Assembly (NCBI RefSeq): GCF_900104215.1
Contig: NZ_FMXO01000018.1
Coordinates: forward strand, 24,211-88,210
Reading direction: 5' to 3'
Length of the DNA stretch: 64,000 bases
Origin: Desulfonatronum thiosulfatophilum
GTDB taxonomy: Bacteria; Desulfobacterota; Desulfovibrionia; Desulfovibrionales; Desulfonatronaceae
Position numbers and translations under genes: made by a program. Shown piece by piece: positions 1 through 8,350 of this stretch. Numbering within the stretch: the first letter of the stretch is position 1; every line of letters starts with the position of its first letter. The notes under the pieces are model-generated. The model saw nothing but the letters and a program-made list of their open reading frames with translations. It did not search any database and was not told the origin of the DNA.

Positions 1-265
1 CATTGGTAGTAATCTTGGACAGAAAAAATTTCAGTTCCTCGTTCTTCGTCGGACCGTGCCGCAGAAGCAATGCATATTCCTTGTAGCTGCGCAGCCCCAG
101 ATCAAGGAGTCGTGGGCCGAGGCGGTTTTCCAGAAGATACTTGCGGCGTTCCGGAATATCTATGCCCGCAAGATCATAGATGAACCGCCGCAGTTCATTG
201 AACTCTTCGGCGCTGATGGGCGGCGTTTGGCGCAGATTCAAGGGGCTTGATGTGCTTGGAGCCAT
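1..265 (-). CDS. cheR: Chemotaxis protein methyltransferase CheR, N-terminal part (runs off the left edge)
   Basis: Reading the minus strand from the ATG at 263-265 gives an open frame of about 88 codons that continues out of the window. It begins MAPSTSSPLNLRQTPPIS and contains an all-helical CheR N-domain pattern (FNELRRFIYDLAGIDIPERR, then YLLENRLGPRL) and ends in FFLSKITTN. That last piece matches the start of the family's LTTNETYFFR motif, where the N-domain meets the SAM-binding methyltransferase domain. CheR methylates glutamates on chemoreceptors in the cytoplasm. Only the first third of the protein is visible, so the catalytic domain cannot be checked. There is no chemotaxis gene next to it here; it may be a stand-alone copy. 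Confidence 0.8.
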   Translation of the reverse strand, partial: MAPSTSSPLNLRQTPPISAEEFNELRRFIYDLAGIDIPERRKYLLENRLGPRLLDLGLRSYKEYALLLRHGPTKNEELKFFLSKITTN

Positions 266-363
266 TTGGCCTTTTCTCGAAATGGTATGTGAAGTGAGGT
301 GGAACTCACATGAACAACATTAGTTGATTCTCTAGCAAAAGAGTAAGTAAAAGAAAAGCATTG

Positions 364-397
364 CAAAAAAAAAGTGCGACCATGCGGGCCGCACTTT
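364..397 (-). terminator. Intrinsic terminator of the rplU-rpmA operon
   Basis: On the minus strand an 8-bp stem (AAAGTGCG at 371-378 pairing with CGCACTTT at 390-397) is followed by a run of nine T. It lies about 50 nt downstream of the rpmA stop, in the right orientation to end that transcript. Confidence 0.85.
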
Positions 398-402
398 AAC
401 GT

Positions 403-427
403 ACACGATCATGTAGCATGTTCGTGT
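403..427. repeat. Hairpin just after rpmA
   Basis: ACACGA (403-408) plus CATG (410-413) pair with CATG (417-420) plus TCGTGT (422-427) around a TAG loop. It has no T-tract. It lies between the rpmA stop and the true terminator, so it may stabilise the 3' end of the ribosomal-protein mRNA. Confidence 0.45.
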
Positions 428-444
428 TCAGGAGTGGTACGAAT

Positions 445-723
445 TTAATTTGCCGGTGAATCCGCCGGAACGATGTTGATCCTGGTCTTTACTTTGCGTT
501 GCCGGGTGTAACGCTCGAATTCAACCACGCCGTCCGTCAAGGCGAACAAGGTGTAGTCGCGGCCCATGCCGACATTTTTGCCGGGATGGAATTTGGTGCC
601 CAGCTGACGGACCAGGATATTCCCGGCCAGGACCTGCTGTCCGCCGAAACGCTTGACGCCGCGTCGCTGACCAGCGCTGTCGCGACCGTTTCTGGAGCTG
701 CCTCCAGCTTTTTTATGTGCCAT
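445..723 (-). CDS. rpmA: 50S ribosomal protein L27
   Basis: A 92-aa basic protein that starts [16 protein letters not shown], the hallmark N-terminus of L27 that reaches into the peptidyl transferase centre, followed by the family core [20 protein letters not shown] and [19 protein letters not shown]. The length is normal for the family. It follows rplU by 15 nt on the same strand, the near-universal rplU-rpmA arrangement. The obg GTPase gene that often comes next is not present here; a terminator and cheR follow instead. Confidence 0.97.
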   Translation of the reverse strand: MAHKKAGGSSRNGRDSAGQRRGVKRFGGQQVLAGNILVRQLGTKFHPGKNVGMGRDYTLFALTDGVVEFERYTRQRKVKTRINIVPADSPAN

Positions 724-738
724 TGTAATCCTCCGTGG

Positions 739-1053
739 TTATGCCTGGATGGACTTGACCATGATTTTTGTGAATTCTTGACGATGTCCCTGCTTCTTCC
801 TGGAGTCCTTGCGCCGCCAGAACCGAAAGACGATGATTTTCTTGTCTCGTCCATGCTCCAGGACTTCACAAGCTACCTTGGCGTCGGACACATAGGGCTG
901 TCCGGCCATGGCCTCGCTCTCGTTGCCAACAAGCAGAACCTTGTCCAGAAGGACCTCCGCGCCGGGTTCGGCGTGAATTCTGTCCACCTTGAGGCTCACT
1001 CCCTCTTCCATGCGGTATTGTTTGCCGCCTGACTCTACGATTGCATATCTCAT
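739..1053 (-). CDS. rplU: 50S ribosomal protein L21
   Basis: A 104-aa protein starting MRYAIVESGGKQYRMEEG, the conserved L21 N-terminus, and ending in the conserved basic stretch KIIVFRFWRRKDSRKKQGHRQ that binds 23S rRNA. The ATG at 1051-1053 is chosen over an upstream in-frame start because GGGAGG lies just before it and because L21 proteins begin with this MxYAIV sequence. It is the first gene of the rplU-rpmA operon. Confidence 0.97.
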   Translation of the reverse strand: MRYAIVESGGKQYRMEEGVSLKVDRIHAEPGAEVLLDKVLLVGNESEAMAGQPYVSDAKVACEVLEHGRDKKIIVFRFWRRKDSRKKQGHRQEFTKIMVKSIQA

Positions 1054-1134
1054 TATCGGCCTCCCAAATGCAGAAACAGCTCTCATATGCGAAATTCTTT
1101 TGAATCGTCAAGCGAATTTTTCATTCCCGATGGA

Positions 1135-1866
1135 TCAGGCCCTGGCCAGTACAAGCAGGTCCACCGACACGGCTCCGGCCTGGAGCAAAGTCCTGGCGGC
1201 GGCATGCGCCGTGGCTCCTGTGGTCAGAATGTCGTCGACCAGGAGAACCGTTCTGCCGTGGACGAGGGCGTTGTCGGCCTGGAATGCTCCCTTCAGGTTC
1301 TGCATGCGCTGCGCTCGCGGCAAGGTGTGCTGGGCTGGTGTGTTTCGAATCCGACTCAAAGCGTTGACGCGCAAGTTGCCGAAACCATCATGGCTAATGC
1401 CCCTGGACAGTTCCAGGCTCTGGTTGAAACCGCGGTCACGAAGCTTCCGGGGATGGAGCGGAATCGGTACGATCAGATCGTGGGAGGTTGCCTCTGCGGC
1501 CTGGAGCGAAAGGCGCAGCAAATCGTGCAACAGCCGGCCCAGTCCGAGCTGGGCCTGGAACTTGAACCGCAAGACCAGTGATTTCAGCAGATCATTGTAT
1601 GGACCGTAGAAATAGACGTTGTGCCAGGGAGGCGGAGAAAGGCGGCAATCGAGGCACAACATCGGGGGCCCGGCATCAACCTCGTACAGCTTCCCGCATC
1701 GCGGACAGTATCCGGTAATTCGCTGAACAAGCCTCGACCGACAGACGGCGCAGACATTGAGCGTGGCCGTTGAAGCCGGGTCTGAAGAAGCTTCATCCTT
1801 CAGGGCTCCGCAGACAGGACACCTTTTGTTCAGCGCTGGAAAATATTCCTGGACAAGCCGCGCCAT
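1135..1866 (-). CDS. comF: ComF family phosphoribosyltransferase-like protein
   Basis: 243 aa from the ATG at 1864-1866, which has GGAG about 5 nt upstream. An in-frame start at 1938 would overlap the upstream gene and has no ribosome site. The N-terminus has two zinc-finger-like cysteine pairs groups (CPVCG, CAVC, CPRCG, CLDC). The C-terminal half is a type I PRTase fold with VPIPLHPRKLRDRGFNQS and the PRPP loop VLLVDDILTTGAT. ComF proteins are linked to DNA uptake or DNA metabolism; the enzymatic substrate is not known. It seems to be co-transcribed with the FMN reductase upstream. Confidence 0.9.
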   Translation of the reverse strand: MARLVQEYFPALNKRCPVCGALKDEASSDPASTATLNVCAVCRSRLVQRITGYCPRCGKLYEVDAGPPMLCLDCRLSPPPWHNVYFYGPYNDLLKSLVLRFKFQAQLGLGRLLHDLLRLSLQAAEATSHDLIVPIPLHPRKLRDRGFNQSLELSRGISHDGFGNLRVNALSRIRNTPAQHTLPRAQRMQNLKGAFQADNALVHGRTVLLVDDILTTGATAHAAARTLLQAGAVSVDLLVLARA

Positions 1867-1916
1867 GCGGCTCCAGGAGAGAGTGGCGAGCTGACGCGGA
1901 GTCCGCTCAAACTTAC

Positions 1917-2567
1917 TTATGCGGAAAGCTGCGTCCATGCATGGGAGCCGGCTGAGATCAAGGTTTCCCGTGCGTCGGAGCGACCACGGAGGTCGTCGGC
2001 GTTATCAATGCCGCGGAATACATGCTGTTCCTGAATGTGAAAATTGAAGGTTTTCAGAAAATACTTGAGGGTGAGCAAGGCCCCTTCAAACAGACGTTCG
2101 CCTTGGGGGCGACCGGCTACGAGGTTGATGATCGCAGGCCTGGCGGCAAGCTTTTGCATCACCGGGTCCTGGTTCTCCTTGCGCAAATAATAGGACTGGC
2201 TGCGGTCGATCCAGGCCTTGAACTGGGCGGGAACATGATAAAAGTAGATCGGTGAGGAAATGAAGATGCTCGGCGCGGCAAGCAATGCCTGAAACAGTTG
2301 TGCGCTTTGATCCTGGTCGGAAAGATAGCACTCGCCTCGGGGATCCTGGGCGCAGCGGATACAGCCCTGGCAGGGATGAATGGAAAAGTCTCTCAGGAAA
2401 AAGAGCTGACTGCGGCCCCCAGCCTGACGGATTCCCTCCCGGAAAAAGGCCGCGGCGTCATCGCTGTTTCCGCCGCTGCGAGGACTGCAGGAGATAACTG
2501 CTGGAGATGAAAAGTCTCCCGTGGCGTACGGGGCGAAACCGTTCAAGGGAGGGCGGGAAACCGTCAT
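1917..2567 (-). CDS. NADPH-dependent FMN reductase / flavodoxin-like protein
   Basis: 216 aa with a flavodoxin-like fold. The phosphate-binding loop of FMN is SCSPRSGGNSDDAA near residue 26. The cysteine group CQGCIRC...GEC around residues 64-78 resembles iron-sulfur flavoproteins and related multimeric flavodoxins. SSPIYFYHVPAQFKAWIDR is the conserved flavin-contact segment of this family. It probably uses NAD(P)H to reduce FMN or an acceptor in the cytoplasm; the real partner is unknown. The cysteines are only partly in the standard Fe-S spacing, so a bound cluster is uncertain. Confidence 0.8.
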   Translation of the reverse strand: MTVSRPPLNGFAPYATGDFSSPAVISCSPRSGGNSDDAAAFFREGIRQAGGRSQLFFLRDFSIHPCQGCIRCAQDPRGECYLSDQDQSAQLFQALLAAPSIFISSPIYFYHVPAQFKAWIDRSQSYYLRKENQDPVMQKLAARPAIINLVAGRPQGERLFEGALLTLKYFLKTFNFHIQEQHVFRGIDNADDLRGRSDARETLISAGSHAWTQLSA

Positions 2568-2590
2568 GTCCTTGTTCCTCTGCGTTCTCG

Positions 2591-3211
2591 CTAATCTTCA
2601 AAGTATGGGTTTGTCAGCTGTTCTTCCCGAACGGTGGTCGCGGGGCCGTGGCCGGGATAGACGATGGTTTCCTGAGGCAGGGTAAAAAGCTGGGAGCGGA
2701 CAGCGTTGAGCAACGTCTCCATGTCGCCGCCGAAAAAGTCGGTCCTCCCGATGGAACCGGCAAACAGAACGTCCCCGACGAAAACGGCATTAAGGTCCGG
2801 GAAGTAGTAGGAAAGGCTGCCCGGACTGTGACCCGGCGTGTGTAGAACACGGCATTGCAGGCCGATGAACTCCGTGTCCCCGGCGCTGATGGTCTCGTAT
2901 TCATAAGAATCCACCTTGGGCAGACCCATGTAGTTGCCGCTGCCCAGGCCGCTGGCCAGCAGGGGAACGTCTTTTTCGGGGACGCGAATGGGGGCCTTGG
3001 TGGCGAGATGCAGGGCCTGGTTGCCGTAAAGATGATCGAAGTGCAGGTGCGTGTTCAGGATCTCCCGGATCTGGAGATTGTTGGATGACGCAAAGCGAAG
3101 CACGGGGTCCGGAGCGCCGCCCGGGTCAACGACAAGAGCCTGCCCCTGGTTGGCAAGCAGGTAGCAGTTGGTTTGCAGAGGACCCAGCGGGAATGTTTGT
3201 ATGGCCGACAT
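2591..3211 (-). CDS. MBL-fold metallo-hydrolase (glyoxalase II-like)
   Basis: 206 aa with a complete metallo-beta-lactamase fold. The metal motif is THLHFDHLYG near residue 55, with later ligands in HTPGHSPGS, FVGDVLF and YPGHGPAT. It matches the hydroxyacylglutathione hydrolase-like branch that cleaves thioesters, but the substrate cannot be named. The ATG follows directly on the TAG stop of the upstream nitroreductase gene (3212-3214), with GGAGG inside the end of that gene, so the two are translationally linked. Confidence 0.88.
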   Translation of the reverse strand: MSAIQTFPLGPLQTNCYLLANQGQALVVDPGGAPDPVLRFASSNNLQIREILNTHLHFDHLYGNQALHLATKAPIRVPEKDVPLLASGLGSGNYMGLPKVDSYEYETISAGDTEFIGLQCRVLHTPGHSPGSLSYYFPDLNAVFVGDVLFAGSIGRTDFFGGDMETLLNAVRSQLFTLPQETIVYPGHGPATTVREEQLTNPYFED

Positions 3212-3733
3212 CTATAAAGCCTCCAGTAAAAGTTCTTCCAGGGGGCGGCGGGACGATGCACCCGGATGGGCCGGATGGCCAAGGGCGATAACCGCCATGA
3301 TCCGGTACTCATCAGGATTCAGGTCGAGTGCCTGAATCACTTGCTCTTCCTGATTGATGATTTCTCCAAGCCAGACGCCGCCAAGGCCCAGGCCGTGAAT
3401 GGCCAGAAGCATGTTCTGGATGCAGGCGCCGGCGGCCTGATGGTCCTTGCCTTCATGATACATTGCCGGCTTGTGCAGGAACAGGGCGATGAGCGCGCCG
3501 GCATTGCGGACAATGGCGGCATATTTTGTCAAACCGGCCAGGGATTCCTGTCGCGGATCGTTCTTGTGAATGACCAGAAAACGCCACGGTTGATTGTTCA
3601 GTCCGCTGGGCGCCCAGCGTCCGGCATCCAGGATGCGTCTTAAGTGCTCCGTGTCCACGGGCTGGTCCGTAAATTTGCGCACACTGCGGCGTTGAAGCAG
3701 GGCTTGAAAAATGGTCGGTTCGGGATGAGGCAT
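3212..3733 (-). CDS. Nitroreductase family protein
   Basis: 173 aa. It starts with the family signature FQALLQRRSVRKFTDQPV (FMN phosphate contacts), then RWAPSGLNNQPWRFLVI, and later a GLGGVWLGEI segment and AVIALGHPA. These proteins bind FMN and reduce nitro-aromatics, quinones or similar compounds with NAD(P)H. AGGAGG precedes the start. It abuts the MBL hydrolase gene downstream. The substrate is not predictable. Confidence 0.9.
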   Translation of the reverse strand: MPHPEPTIFQALLQRRSVRKFTDQPVDTEHLRRILDAGRWAPSGLNNQPWRFLVIHKNDPRQESLAGLTKYAAIVRNAGALIALFLHKPAMYHEGKDHQAAGACIQNMLLAIHGLGLGGVWLGEIINQEEQVIQALDLNPDEYRIMAVIALGHPAHPGASSRRPLEELLLEAL

Positions 3734-3812
3734 CTTGTCCTCCTGAAAAGCTTCGTGCCGGCGGGTTACAGAGAAGTTGCCGGCTCACGCCAAATAACCG
3801 TGCAACTCCTCA

Positions 3813-3998
3813 TTATTTTTTCTTGCGATTTTCCTGGATTTTCTGGGCCGTGTAAGCGGCCAACAGGCCGCAGACAATGCCGTAAAACAAGGCCCTGCCG
3901 ACATCCACGCCAAACCAGGTCGCCATCAGGCCGATGGAGCCGCCGACAATCGCACCGCGCAGAACAGGCGGCAATCCTTTTTGAGACTCATTAGACAT
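3813..3998 (-). CDS. Small membrane protein of unknown function
   Basis: 61 aa. A polar N-terminus is followed by two glycine-rich hydrophobic stretches (GAIVGGSIGLMATWFG and ALFYGIVCGLLAAYTA) that could form a helical hairpin, and a basic C-terminus (QENRKKK). GAGG lies about 10 nt before the ATG. I do not recognise a family. It could be the first gene of the minus-strand group that continues with the nitroreductase, 80 nt away. Confidence 0.6.
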   Translation of the reverse strand: MSNESQKGLPPVLRGAIVGGSIGLMATWFGVDVGRALFYGIVCGLLAAYTAQKIQENRKKK

Positions 3999-4311
3999 GC
4001 TGTCACCATCCTCTTTTTGTCAACAACTACAATTCTCAGCACAAAGTGGCAAGGCAGCAGCGCAAACGAGATCCGGTTCGCCTTGATTTTGCGTGGCACG
4101 TCGGCTGGAGTTCTTGACCAATCACCTTTCCTGGTTGACTATGGAATCTTTTACCCTTTAGGTACTATGGGCTTCACGTATGGGACCGAACTCCGGCCAA
4201 ACTGGGGTGTGGCCATATCTTCTTGTCGTTCGACATCACTTAATAATGTGCTTCATGCACGAATGATGCAGTTGGTTCGCGAATCGCTGTTCAAGGATCA
4301 TTAAACTCTCC
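3999..4311. other. Intergenic region with no supported gene
   Basis: About 310 bases between the divergent small membrane protein and HD-domain genes. A plus-strand open frame across it (3981-4304) has a composition unlike its neighbours and no recognisable domain. A TTGACT at about 4135 is a possible -35 element, but the matching -10 is weak. Confidence 0.5.
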
Positions 4312-4995
4312 ATGAATCGGAATATCTCAACCAATCACGCGGCTGCTCCAGACGTGGAGCATGCTTCCTCTTCGGCGATCGATGCCGATGCGTCGCGAAA
4401 CAGCCGCCTGGCGGATTTTCTTTTTGAAGTGGGCATGCTTCGCAAGACGCCGCGCTCAGGATATCAATTCCTCGGTTCCGGACAGGAGAACGTTGCCGAA
4501 CACTCCTTCCGGACCACGGTCATTGCCTATGTTCTGGCTTCGCTGACCGAGGGGGCGGATCTTTTACGGACCATGGGCATGGCCTTGTTCCATGATCTGC
4601 ACGAAACGCGCATCGGGGACTTCAATTATGTCAACAGGATCTACAACTCCCGAAAGACGCTGCTTGCCCTGGAGCATGCACTGGACGGGACTGGCCTGGA
4701 CGACGTCATGCAGTGGTGGCGGGAGTTGGATGCGACGCAGAGTCTGGAGTCCCGGCTTGTCCACGATGCGGACCAGCTTGACCTGATATTGAATCTGAAG
4801 CAAGAGCAGGACCTGGGCAATCCCTATGCCGCAAAGTGGCTCGAATGCGCGCTTCCCCGCTTGCACACGGACCTGGCTCGCGACTTGGCCGCAGTAATCA
4901 TGCACACGGACCATACGAACTGGTGGTTCAAAAGGCCGGATCCCTCTTGGTGGTGTAAAGGACATAATCCGGATTCTCCCGAGGGGATGGAGTGA
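4312..4995 (+). CDS. HD-domain phosphohydrolase (YfbR/YGK1-like)
   Basis: 227 aa. The HD metal-binding set is visible as NVAEHSFRTTVIAY, then LFHDLHETRIGDFNYVNR, and later VHDADQLDLILN. This is the HD_3 pattern of 5'-deoxynucleotidases such as YfbR, which dephosphorylate deoxynucleoside monophosphates. The N-terminal ~35 residues (rich in Ala, Ser and Asp) are not part of the domain, and the ATG at 4312 has no clear ribosome site, so the true start may lie further in. It stands alone between divergent genes and the mla operon. Confidence 0.8.
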   Translation: MNRNISTNHAAAPDVEHASSSAIDADASRNSRLADFLFEVGMLRKTPRSGYQFLGSGQENVAEHSFRTTVIAYVLASLTEGADLLRTMGMALFHDLHETRIGDFNYVNRIYNSRKTLLALEHALDGTGLDDVMQWWRELDATQSLESRLVHDADQLDLILNLKQEQDLGNPYAAKWLECALPRLHTDLARDLAAVIMHTDHTNWWFKRPDPSWWCKGHNPDSPEGME

Positions 4996-5011
4996 GTTCG
5001 TGCGCGCCAAG

Positions 5012-5041
5012 GCAGCATTCGGAGAAAGGCGATTATGCTGC
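5012..5041. repeat. Inverted repeat after the HD gene
   Basis: GCAGCAT (5012-5018) and ATGCTGC (5035-5041) can pair around a 16-nt loop. No T-tract follows, so it is at best a weak terminator for the HD gene. Confidence 0.3.
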
Positions 5042-5160
5042 GAGTTCACGGCTTCATTCGAAAAGTTCCTTGAACGACCCGAAAAATCTCGTGCGCTCCC
5101 GCAGTTGTTGCCGGCATTCATATTTTTCACATAACTCCAATCAGGGCTTGACAACGTGAG

Positions 5161-5166
5161 TATAAT
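5161..5166 (+). promoter_or_regulatory. TATAAT box 10 nt before mlaE
   Basis: A perfect TATAAT at 5161-5166 lies only 9 nt before the mlaE ATG (5176). A TTGACA nearby (about 5149-5154) is too close to act as its -35. If the box is used, the mRNA would start almost at the ATG, which also has no Shine-Dalgarno sequence. Confidence 0.45.
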
Positions 5167-5175
5167 GAGCCGGAT

Positions 5176-5946
5176 ATGACCCAATTCGTCGCAGCCGTTG
5201 GCGGCTTGTTCATAAGCATTTCCCGGGACAGCGGGCGGATGGTGCTCTTGTTTCTGGAGGCCTTGTCTTGGCTGTTCCGGCCACCATGGCGCTGGCGTTT
5301 GTTTTTCAAGCAGATGGAATTCATCGGCGTGAATTCCGTGTTCGTGGTCGCCCTGACGTCCCTGTTCACCGGCATGGTCCTGGCTCTGCAGACGTATTAC
5401 GCGTTTCGGATGTTTTCCGCGGAGACCTTGGTCGGCGCCACGGTCGCTCTGTCCATGGCCCGCGAACTCGGACCGGTGATCACGGCCCTGATGGTCACCG
5501 GAAGAGCCGGTTCGGCCATTGCCGCCGAGATCGGAACCATGCGCGTCACGGAACAGGTGGACGCACTTTCGGTGATGGCCATCAATCCTGTTCAATATCT
5601 TGTTTTGCCGCGGATTATTGCCGGAGTGATCATGGTTCCGTTGCTCACGGCACTATCCGTCTTCATCGGCGTTTTCGGCGGGTATCTGGTGGGAGTGCGG
5701 CTGCTGGGAATCCACGGCGGCATATTTATGAACAAGATATATGAATTCGTCACCTTGAGTGATTTGTACAACGGCTTGATCAAGGCGGCCTGCTTCGGTT
5801 TGGTCCTCACACTGGTGGGTTGCTACAAGGGCTTCTACACCAGTGGGGGTGCGGAGGGCGTTGGGCGGGCCACTACCCAGGCCGTGGTTCTCGCGTCCGT
5901 GCTGATTTTGACCAGCGACTACGTGCTCACCGCATTGATGATGTAG
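5176..5946 (+). CDS. mlaE: MlaE family lipid ABC transporter permease
   Basis: 256 aa inner-membrane permease of the MlaE/YrbE type. An amphipathic N-terminal part (LFRPPWRWRLFFKQMEFIGVNS) is followed by several membrane helices with the family's conserved segments FTGMVLALQTYYAF, LARELGPVITALMVTGRAGSAIAAE-like sequence, and the EQVDALSVMAINPVQYLVLPR motif. In gammaproteobacteria the complex moves phospholipids between the outer and inner membrane. It is the first of three tightly spaced genes mlaE-mlaF-mlaD (1 nt to mlaF). Confidence 0.93.
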   Translation: MTQFVAAVGGLFISISRDSGRMVLLFLEALSWLFRPPWRWRLFFKQMEFIGVNSVFVVALTSLFTGMVLALQTYYAFRMFSAETLVGATVALSMARELGPVITALMVTGRAGSAIAAEIGTMRVTEQVDALSVMAINPVQYLVLPRIIAGVIMVPLLTALSVFIGVFGGYLVGVRLLGIHGGIFMNKIYEFVTLSDLYNGLIKAACFGLVLTLVGCYKGFYTSGGAEGVGRATTQAVVLASVLILTSDYVLTALMM

Positions 5947-5947
5947 C

Positions 5948-6709
5948 ATGCCCATGGAACCGATTATCGAAATGCGCAATGTGCGGAAAAGTTTTGGACG
6001 CGAGCACGTGCTTCGTGATCTGAGTCTGGCCATAGCCAAGGACTCGGTGAGCGTGATCATCGGCCGCAGCGGCGGGGGCAAAAGCGTGCTGCTCAAGCAC
6101 ATCATCGGCTTGATGCAACCCGACCAGGGACAGGTGATCATCGACGGTCAGGACATTGCCCGGATGAGCGAACGCCAGATGGCGCCCGTCCGGCGCAAGT
6201 TCGGAATGCTGTTTCAGGAGTCGGCCTTGTTCGATTCGATGAACGTGGAGGAAAACGTCGCTTTTCCTCTGTTAGAGCACACCCGCAAGAGCCGGAGCGA
6301 GGTTATGGACATCGTGGCGCAAAAGCTGACCGCGGTGGGCCTGAAGGAAATGGGCCACAAGATGTCCTCGGAACTTTCCGGCGGGATGCGCAAACGGGTC
6401 GGTCTGGCTCGGGCCTTGGCCCTGGAACCGAAGATCGTGTTGTTCGACGAGCCGACATCGGGCCTCGATCCCGTCATGGCCGCCACCATCAACGAACTGA
6501 TCGTGCGCACCCAGGCCGAGTTTCATGCCACCTGCGTGGTGATCAGTCATGATATTCCCGCGGCCATGAGTACCGGCCACGAACTGTTCATGCTGTTTGA
6601 AGGCAGGATCATCGCCCAAGGCACGCCGGATCAGATCAGGCAATGGGATGATCCCGTGGTCCAGCAGTTCATTCACGGACGAGCTGAAGGTCCGATCAGC
6701 ATCGTTTAG
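5948..6709 (+). CDS. mlaF: MlaF family ABC transporter ATP-binding protein
   Basis: 253 aa ABC ATPase. Walker A is IGRSGGGKSVLLKHI near residue 42, the signature motif LSGGMRKRVGLARALA near residue 142, and Walker B KIVLFDEPTSGLDP follows. ISHDIPAA supplies the switch histidine. It energises the MlaE permease. It begins 1 nt after the mlaE stop, and mlaD follows after 38 nt. Confidence 0.95.
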   Translation: MPMEPIIEMRNVRKSFGREHVLRDLSLAIAKDSVSVIIGRSGGGKSVLLKHIIGLMQPDQGQVIIDGQDIARMSERQMAPVRRKFGMLFQESALFDSMNVEENVAFPLLEHTRKSRSEVMDIVAQKLTAVGLKEMGHKMSSELSGGMRKRVGLARALALEPKIVLFDEPTSGLDPVMAATINELIVRTQAEFHATCVVISHDIPAAMSTGHELFMLFEGRIIAQGTPDQIRQWDDPVVQQFIHGRAEGPISIV

Positions 6710-6747
6710 CGTTCTTATGATTTTCTTATCAAGTACATGGAGAAAGC

Positions 6748-8250
6748 GTGACATCCGGAGCTGAAATCAAAGTTGGCGTTTTTGTCCTGATCGCATGCGC
6801 GGCCCTTGCCTACATGACGTTACGGGTCGGAACGGGAGTCTTTCTGCCGGGCGACACATACGAGGTGGATGTCCTTTTCGAGAACGTATCCGGATTGCGG
6901 ACCAATTCTCCCGTGGAGATCGCGGGCATCGACATTGGCTTGGTGGAGACCATCACCCTGGACGGCCATCAGGCCAGGGTGACTCTGCAGTTGCGGTCGC
7001 ATGTGCGGCTGCATTCCGACGCAGTGGCCACGATCCGCACCCGCGGCGTGCTTGGGGACAAGTTCGTGGAGATACAACCTGGCGGCGAGCCGTTTCCCAT
7101 GGTCGAGGACGGGGGGCGCATTACCAGGGGGGCTACGCCGGCAGATATGGATCAGATGTTCACCAAGGTGGGCGACATAGCCGACGACATCCGCGTCGTT
7201 TCCCGCAGCGCCGCCAATGTTTTCGGCGGCCCCCAGGGCGAGCAGGATTTGCGTTTGGCCTTTGAAAGTCTTCGTGACGCGGCCATGGGACTAAATGCCA
7301 TGGTGCAGGCCAATGCGGAAAGCGTTGACTTCATCGTGCGCAATTTCCGGGACTTTTCAGCTGATCTGCGGGATATCGCCGGGACGAACAAGGAAGGCAT
7401 CGACCGCATCGTGGCCAACCTGGAGACAGCCTCCGGACAGCTGCAAACCACCCTGCAACAGGCGGGCGACGTGCTCGCTCGCCTCGAAACCGGGGAAGGC
7501 CCCCTGGCCAAAATGATCAGTGATCCGGAGATGGGCCAGGATCTGCAGGAGACGATGGCCTCCCTGGAAAGCATTTCCCGGAAGATTGATGAAGGTCAGG
7601 GCACCCTGGGCAAGCTGATCAACGAAGATACGACAGCCCAGGAATTGGACCGGGCTCTGGAGGGAATCAACAGGTTTCTGGCCAAGCAGGATCAGTTCCA
7701 AACCTCGGTGGATTTCACCAGCGAGTACCTGGCACGCCACGGCGAAACCAGATCCGCGCTGACCTTGCGGCTGCAACCGGCTGAGGACAAGTATTATTTG
7801 CTGTCCGTGGTGGACAGCCCCCAAGGCAGGAGAGAGAAGAAGGAAACCCTCACCGAACGCTGGGTAAACGGCGAAAGAACGGTGATCCGGGAAATTGAGG
7901 ACAGATACTACCAAAGCAAGATCACCTTCTCCGCCCAGCTGGCCAAGCGCTGGGACAATCTGGTTCTGCGCGGAGGACTGATCGAAAGCACTGGTGGGGT
8001 CGGAGTGGACTATTATCTCTGGGACGATCGCCTGCAACTGCTCTTTGAAGCCTATGATTTTAACAAGGACGACAACCCGCACCTCAAGGCCGGCGCCAAG
8101 CTCTATTTCCTGCGCAATTTCTACGCCAGCCTGGGCATGGACGACTTCGCCCGCAGCGACCGGCGCTCCTTCTATGCCGGTCTGGGGTTTCACTTCACGG
8201 ATGAAGACCTGAAATACCTGCTGACCAGCGTGCCCGTTCCAAATCTGTAA
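6748..8250 (+). CDS. mlaD: MlaD/MCE-domain protein with C-terminal barrel-like domain
   Basis: 500 aa from a GTG start. One N-terminal helix (VGVFVLIACAALAYMTL) anchors the protein in the inner membrane. An MCE domain follows (about residues 38-120, with ENVSGLRTNSPVEIAGIDIG and GDKFVEIQPGG). The middle (about 130-310) is a long helical stretch with repeated heptads. The last ~170 residues alternate hydrophobic and polar residues and are rich in aromatics (KITFSAQLAKRWDNLVLRGG, YYLWDDRLQLLFEAYDF, RRSFYAGLGFHFTDED), which reads as antiparallel strands of an outer-membrane barrel. E. coli MlaD is only about 180 aa. The protein could therefore span the periplasm in one chain. mlaC and mlaB are not present nearby. 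Confidence 0.88.
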   Translation: MTSGAEIKVGVFVLIACAALAYMTLRVGTGVFLPGDTYEVDVLFENVSGLRTNSPVEIAGIDIGLVETITLDGHQARVTLQLRSHVRLHSDAVATIRTRGVLGDKFVEIQPGGEPFPMVEDGGRITRGATPADMDQMFTKVGDIADDIRVVSRSAANVFGGPQGEQDLRLAFESLRDAAMGLNAMVQANAESVDFIVRNFRDFSADLRDIAGTNKEGIDRIVANLETASGQLQTTLQQAGDVLARLETGEGPLAKMISDPEMGQDLQETMASLESISRKIDEGQGTLGKLINEDTTAQELDRALEGINRFLAKQDQFQTSVDFTSEYLARHGETRSALTLRLQPAEDKYYLLSVVDSPQGRREKKETLTERWVNGERTVIREIEDRYYQSKITFSAQLAKRWDNLVLRGGLIESTGGVGVDYYLWDDRLQLLFEAYDFNKDDNPHLKAGAKLYFLRNFYASLGMDDFARSDRRSFYAGLGFHFTDEDLKYLLTSVPVPNL

Positions 8251-8350
8251 ACCAACTCTTTACGCGCCCTGTGCCGGTTCCGGCTTAGGTCTGTCCGCCG
8301 AGGGATGCGCTCGGGGCTGAAGGTGGCATTTTTTTTCATCGGAGAGCTTC

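Noticed and set aside
3981..4304. Plus-strand open frame of 107 codons between two divergent genes
   Set aside because: No domain, no ribosome site, overlaps the start of a better-supported minus-strand gene.
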